NCBI GenBank assembly: GCA_963978895.1
Contig: OZ022242.1
Coordinates: 12,896,462-12,960,461, forward strand
Length of the DNA: 64,000 nucleotides
Direction: 5' to 3'
From: Erpobdella octoculata
Lineage: Eukaryota; Annelida; Clitellata; Hirudinida; Erpobdellidae
Shown here: positions 56,999-64,000 of the stretch, piece by piece
How positions within the stretch are numbered: position 1 is the stretch's first letter
Layout: each line of letters begins with the position of its first letter
Translations under genes and position numbers: made by a program
The notes under the pieces: model-generated
Told to the model about the DNA's origin: nothing
Databases searched by the model: none
What the model saw: the letters and a program-made list of their open reading frames with translations, nothing else

Positions 56999-57145
56999 CC
57001 CACTACTTTTCAACATCTTTGTTAATGACATATTTGACACTTCTAAACTGCTCTCTACAATATTATATGCTGATGACACCAATTTGTTTTATTCTGGAAA
57101 TTCTATAGATGAAGTTACAGCTGTCATGAACATTATATATATTTT
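56997..57145 (+). pseudogene. Non-LTR reverse transcriptase fragment
   Basis: GPLLFNIFVNDIFDTSK and TILYADDTNLFYSG, the RT palm with Y-A-D-D. Only about 45 codons remain, and it starts exactly at the end of (TA)n. Confidence 0.85.
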
Positions 57146-57232
57146 TATTTTTATTTTTTTTATTTTATTTGTTTATTTGTCAACATATCGTCATAATGAA
57201 ATGAAATGTCAACAGGGAGACTACTAATAAGC

Positions 57233-57390
57233 AATGCTTGTAGTGTAGCCACCTCTTACAGAAAGAAACAAAAATCACATACACACACAAATCAAATATA
57301 AACACAATGCTCAGTTTTTCAAAGAAACGATTGTAAATTATGTTCAAAAATAAATTTCTTTCTGTAAAGGGTGGCTACACTACAAGCATT
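57233..57390. mobile_element. MITE with 36-bp inverted repeats
   Basis: AATGCTTGTAGTGTAGCCAC at 57,233 pairs with its complement ending at 57,390; 35 of 36 positions match. Non-coding centre. Confidence 0.85.
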
Positions 57391-57419
57391 GAAAAGTATT
57401 GTGTCTATATATAAATATT

Positions 57420-57426
<7 letters not shown>

Positions 57427-57504
<78 letters not shown>

Positions 57505-57545
57505 ATTATATATATATATTTATATATATATATATATTTATATAT
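57427..57545. repeat. (TA)n and TATTTATA low-complexity tract
   Basis: Impure TA sequence upstream of ZYG11-like 2. Confidence 0.85.
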
Positions 57546-57702
57546 TTATATCTTTTATTTAAATCGATGTTTTATTATATATATATATATATATCTTTTA
57601 TTTAAATCGTTGTTTTATTATTGCTGACAAGCGAGTTATATGAATTATAATTCAAAAGGTTTCATCTAAGGTTGGTGTTATAAAACATTTTTATAGCTAA
57701 AA

Positions 57703-59373
57703 ATGAATTGTTGCATACGTCAAATGTTATCGTTGAAGTTGTTATGCAAAGATTTTATTTTATTCAATTTTGAAAAAAATTTTCTTGAGCCATCTTCAGA
57801 AATAAATCATCTTCCTTTTAAGGTTAAAAATAACGTTAATTTGTCATCAACTATATTCAAAGAATTACTTTTTAGAAGCCAGGAAATAGGAATAGAACTT
57901 TGTTCTGAGTTTTTAATACCATTTTACTTAAAATTTGACTGCTATCAAGAATTAATACTTACAAACGTTATCGTTGACAATTTTTTACAGCCATTGAAAA
58001 CTATCGTAAACAGAGCAAATCTGACTCGTATTATATTCAATGTGTCGTTGTCGGGGTATGAAGATCGCACATCTCTAAAATGTTATCAATCGGTTAAACT
58101 GTATCAATTCTTTTTTGAAAATCCAATTTTGTCAATGAATTTAGAAGATTTAGAGTTAAATGTTTATTGTCGAAATATCATGATTTATCATAAACAGAAC
58201 ACAAACAAATTGTCTGTGTGGTTTTGTCCTAATTTACTAAGACTTTCTTTGCGATGTATTTGTCGGCATAAATTTCAAACCAAAGAAGATTTAATTGATG
58301 TTCTTAAAATTGATTTTCCTAGCAGTAATTTAACAACTTTAAATATATATGGCTGTGAGTATGCAAGAAAAACCACAAGCAAATTTCCCTTTTTGATTAA
58401 TCTTCAAAATTTGGTTATAAATACGTCTGTTGGTAAATCATTGAAAGAATTGGTAGACTTCATATCTTGTCTTTCTAATTTGAAGTTTCTTGATATGAGT
58501 CAAAATAAATGCTTTAGAGTAATTAATAATTACAATTTACAATTAATATACAAAATGGTAGATAAATTACCTAATTTAGTTTATTTAGACATAAGTAATT
58601 CAAACGCTCAGTTAAAAAAACGTGTCACGTGGACACACTCAAAAAAATTTTGGTACTTGGGATTGCGTTTTGGTAATTCAACAGTAGAAAATCATTCAAA
58701 TATAAACTCCAAGATAGTAAGTCACTTTTCCACAGTTGATGGGACTATAGTTACATTGCAAAGCGTTTTCTGGAAAACGGATTGTTTTAGTAGCTGCATA
58801 TTACACTTGAAAAATTATGTACTCTCTAAAGATCCTTCAAAAATTTCAATTATGAAAAACAAGCTTCCAATTATTATAAAATTCTTACACAGAGGACTAT
58901 ACTCTTACGTTTTTGACTATGTTGAAGACTTTGTGGAATTAATTTCGGCTCTACCAAAAGTTGACCTAAAGAACAGTGAATTAAAAAAACTTATAAAAAT
59001 TTTGTTGAATTCTAAATCAAAATTATTTTCTCTAAAAAATCTGATATTTGATGATATAAAAGATATTATATGGAAAGAGTTACTTTCACCTGATCATGGT
59101 TGGATCTCAATCGTATTTTCACTCGACATAAACGGTTCTACTGAAACTAAGTATTTCATAAATCATTTAATATTGGCATATGAAAAACATTATGAACTTA
59201 AAAAATTTATTATCCCGGAAGCCGTTGATATTCTAAAATTTTTAGATAAATTAAAATCAAAGAAACGAAAGCTTATAGAATCTTTTTTTGAAAGACATGA
59301 AAAATTGAAGCAAGGAATAACAAATCAAAAAATTATTATCAAAGATGGATTTGTAAAATATGAATATAAATAA
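57703..59373 (+). CDS. ZYG11-like leucine-rich-repeat protein 2, intronless
   Basis: 556 residues. BC-box SLKLLCKDFI at residues 10-19, the same position as in the first copy. LRR-like segments: LNLEDLELNVY (preceded by SM), SNLKFLDMSQNKCFRVI, LPNLVYLDISNSNA. A helical C-terminal part ends in Lys-rich sequence. It shares block patterns with the 29,673 protein across the whole length (for example NFLEPSSEI, TWTHS, LISCLSNL), at an estimated 35-45% identity. An uninterrupted frame of this length in AT-rich DNA argues for selection. No introns seen. A role as a Cullin-2 substrate receptor is inferred from the BC-box and ZYG11-like layout. An inverted copy of its 5' end lies 3.3 kb upstream. Confidence 0.72.
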   Translation: MNCCIRQMLSLKLLCKDFILFNFEKNFLEPSSEINHLPFKVKNNVNLSSTIFKELLFRSQEIGIELCSEFLIPFYLKFDCYQELILTNVIVDNFLQPLKTIVNRANLTRIIFNVSLSGYEDRTSLKCYQSVKLYQFFFENPILSMNLEDLELNVYCRNIMIYHKQNTNKLSVWFCPNLLRLSLRCICRHKFQTKEDLIDVLKIDFPSSNLTTLNIYGCEYARKTTSKFPFLINLQNLVINTSVGKSLKELVDFISCLSNLKFLDMSQNKCFRVINNYNLQLIYKMVDKLPNLVYLDISNSNAQLKKRVTWTHSKKFWYLGLRFGNSTVENHSNINSKIVSHFSTVDGTIVTLQSVFWKTDCFSSCILHLKNYVLSKDPSKISIMKNKLPIIIKFLHRGLYSYVFDYVEDFVELISALPKVDLKNSELKKLIKILLNSKSKLFSLKNLIFDDIKDIIWKELLSPDHGWISIVFSLDINGSTETKYFINHLILAYEKHYELKKFIIPEAVDILKFLDKLKSKKRKLIESFFERHEKLKQGITNQKIIIKDGFVKYEYK

Positions 59374-59546
59374 CAAACACTTTTTTTTTGAATTTCCGTC
59401 ATTTTTTTTGGTTTTTTATGTTTACTAATAAAAGAGATCAATTTATTTTAGTGATTTATTTGTAAAAATAAACTCAAGCATTTGAGGAAAGGACAAATTT
59501 TTATTACAAAAAAAAACATTAAAAATGAATCACAACTTTTAAATCT

Positions 59547-59549
<3 letters not shown>

Positions 59550-59640
<91 letters not shown>
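59550..59640. repeat. (TA)n microsatellite
   Basis: TA run into which the CTAG end of the next Helitron fits. Confidence 0.95.
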
Positions 59641-59641
<1 letters not shown>

Positions 59642-59642
<1 letters not shown>

Positions 59643-60094
59643 TAGCGGAGATACCCGGCGTTGCCCGGGTTTTTTAGAGGTTTTTCTAATGTTTGTCTCT
59701 TTCTCTCCCGTTTCCTTTCCCACCTGCTTTCCCACTCCTGTTCGTTTTCCCGCTGCCGGTCGCTTTCCCGCTCCCGGTCGCTTTCCCGGTCGCTTTCCCG
59801 CTCCCGGTCGCTTTCCCGCTCCCGGTCGCTTTCCCGCTCCCGGTCGCTTTCCCGCTCCCGGTCACTTTCCCGCTCCCGGTCACTTTCCCGCTCCCGGTCA
59901 CTTTCCCGCTCTCGGTCGCTTTCCCGCTCCCGGTCGTTTTCCTGTTCCCGGTCGCTGTCCCGTTCCCGCTCACGTTTGCTCTCCCATTCCCGCTCACGCT
60001 TGCTTTTCCGTTCCCGCTCGCTGTCCGTTCCGGGTCGCTTTCCCGTTCCGGGTCGCTTTCCCGTTCCTATAATAGACAAACTAACCCACAAACA

Positions 60095-60108
<14 letters not shown>
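59642..60108 (-). mobile_element. Helitron segment B with long minisatellite
   Basis: CTAG at 59,645-59,642 with A at 59,641. The hairpin is CCCGGGCAACGCCGGG. About ten units of GGGAGCGGGAAAGCGACC follow; then the AAACATTCAT end. Confidence 0.82.

Positions 60109-60167
<59 letters not shown>
60100..60167. repeat. (TA)n microsatellite
   Basis: TA run at the 5' side of Helitron segment B. The next 140 bp hold nothing recognised. Confidence 0.9.
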
Positions 60168-60169
<2 letters not shown>

Positions 60170-60301
60170 CGAATAAACTGTGCAATCAATAGCTTTTCGT
60201 TTAGGTGGCATAATTAATCGATAGAAAGATTTGAAATTTGAAATTGTATTTTTTCAGCCAATTTTCAATATATGACGATGTTTTAAAGGAAATAGTTTTG
60301 T

Positions 60302-60333
<32 letters not shown>

Positions 60334-60337
<4 letters not shown>

Positions 60338-60525
60338 TCCCGCTTGCTCACCCGCTCCGCTTTGCTCATTTTGTGACGGATTTCAAATTTTTTTTTATAT
60401 TTGATTCCCCTTGACTCTCAAGGTTGTGTGAAAATTTCATTACGATCGGATGAATGGTGTAGCAATGCATAAACGCCATTAACATATATACATATATACA
60501 TACAAACATTCATTTTTATATATAT

Positions 60526-60528
<3 letters not shown>
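60334..60528 (-). mobile_element. Helitron segment C with 5' terminus
   Basis: Minus strand starts TCTATATATATAAAAATGAA at 60,528, preceded by A (60,529), and carries the C landmarks to GCGGGAAC. Confidence 0.78.

Positions 60529-60529
<1 letters not shown>

Positions 60530-60608
<79 letters not shown>
60530..60608. repeat. (TA)n microsatellite
   Basis: TA run adjoining the Helitron 5' end. Confidence 0.95.
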
Positions 60609-60614
<6 letters not shown>

Positions 60615-60775
60615 TTGTTAAGCCTACACGCCAAAACCAATGAAGGGATTTGTACGAAATTTGACAAAGTAACCATTTACCACCTCGAAAATGTCTTGGT
60701 AAAAGAAAAATTTTTTGAATGTTTAAGTAAAATAATTTTTTAAAATATTTTCCCCTATGCTATTATATCGCGGCT

Positions 60776-61023
60776 AAAAAATTGATGAAAAACATTGTCG
60801 AAGCCAGCATTTTGAATGGCAAGTTCCGGGGCGAAAATGTTTTGCAGTTACGGATCCCAATGATTTCCCAGAAGTGCATATTGAATTCAAACGAATTCAA
60901 TTTCCAATTAGATTGGCATTCGCAATGACAATCAATAAGTCGCAAGGCCAAACGATGTCTGTTTGTGGTTTAGATTTGGGCAAACCATTTTTTTCTCACG
61001 GACAATTATACTTGGCATGTTCT

Positions 61024-61027
<4 letters not shown>
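60776..61027 (+). pseudogene. Helitron helicase C-terminal fragment
   Basis: First frame [20 protein letters not shown], then a frameshift near 60,865, then [20 protein letters not shown] and LYLACSR. These are the last motifs of the PIF1-type helicase of Helitrons. It ends exactly at (TA)n. It is separate from the Rep fragment at 25 kb. Confidence 0.85.

Positions 61028-61114
<87 letters not shown>
61028..61114. repeat. (TA)n microsatellite
   Basis: TA run joining the Helitron helicase fragment to Penelope-like element D. Confidence 0.95.
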
Positions 61115-61117
<3 letters not shown>

Positions 61118-61124
61118 TAAAAAT

Positions 61125-63630
<2,506 letters not shown>

Positions 63631-63828
63631 TAAACAAAATCCGCAAAGAACTTACTTAAAGTCATATAATGAAAAGAAAATATGCACAAAACTAAAAGTC
63701 ACATAAAATATTCTTCCCATTCTATACATACCCGTTTCTAACCATAATACCTTGGTTTTACACATTACGAAATATGATCTACAAACTCGAGAAACTCTTA
63801 AAGCAGAACTCGTACAAAAATAAAAAAT

Positions 63829-64000
63829 GTTTGATGAAATGAATGAGACACACAACACCTTACTCAAAAACGTACTCGACTCAGTGGATTGTACACTTAA
63901 ACCGCTCTTCAAAGAACAGGTTGAAATACTCCTTGATAAAATCGATTTTGCAAAGAAGACTGTTATTTTAAAAAAATTGACCAATATTTACAAAGGTTCA
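63829..64000 (+). other. Possible coding segment running off the right edge
   Basis: MFDEMNETHNTLLKNVLDS and following codons stay open to the end of the window and look helical. An upstream frame (YDLQTRETLKAELVQK) may belong to it after a stop or shift. Not recognised. Confidence 0.25.

Overview
The window is animal nuclear DNA from a very AT-rich, repeat-laden invertebrate genome. Evidence: spliced host genes with GT-AG introns, a nucleosome assembly protein gene, a GATOR2 subunit gene (WDR24), tRNA-derived SINEs, Penelope-like elements, Helitrons, LTR retrotransposons and dozens of (TA)n arrays. Nothing looks bacterial (no operons or Shine-Dalgarno sites). The species cannot be fixed from the sequence; a tunicate, mollusc or other non-vertebrate is plausible.

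Layout. 0.25-3.0 kb (+): six exons of a CRAL-TRIO (alpha-tocopherol transfer protein/clavesin-like) lipid carrier, 5' end outside the window. 4.2-7.5 kb (-): a complete eight-exon NAP1-type histone chaperone gene, including a 20-nt microexon and an intronic SINE. 9-17 kb: a LINE fragment, then a broken Gypsy element on the minus strand whose pol half lies upstream of its gag half. 17-23 kb: Penelope-like elements carrying hammerhead ribozyme motifs, embedded in (TA)n. 22.8-24.8 kb: a young non-autonomous LTR element encoding a SAP-domain acidic protein. 25-29 kb: a Helitron Rep fragment, Gypsy protease, dispersed repeats and a second SAP element remnant. 29.7-31.4 kb (+): an intronless ZYG11-like gene. 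31.7-36.3 kb: Helitron relics with an 18-bp minisatellite, an hAT remnant and a decayed FLYWCH/MULE transposon. 37.1-44.0 kb: an internally deleted Gypsy element whose two LTRs both contain Helitron clusters. 47.9-53.2 kb (+): ten exons of WDR24, with a broken duplicate of exon 3. 53.9-59.4 kb: a second ZYG11-like gene, an inverted copy of its 5' end, and between them a Gypsy pol-LTR. 59.6-64 kb: more Helitron and Penelope-like pieces.

Three host-type genes have known roles: lipid transfer (CRAL-TRIO), histone chaperoning (NAP1) and amino-acid signalling to TORC1 (WDR24). The two ZYG11-like genes look like members of an expanding family of Cullin-2 substrate receptors, because both keep a BC-box at residues 10-19. 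They are not an operon; each is a separate gene in a transposon-dominated landscape.

Most interesting: hammerhead ribozymes in several Penelope families, all of whose N-terminal coding pieces stop at the same place and run into (TA)n; a Helitron family with a shared minisatellite and clear 3' hairpin-CTAG ends; the SAP-domain LTR element with nearly identical LTRs; and the ZYG11-like genes with an inverted copy that could make a hairpin RNA. Exon joins were worked out by eye from reading-frame phase and splice sites; no search was run.
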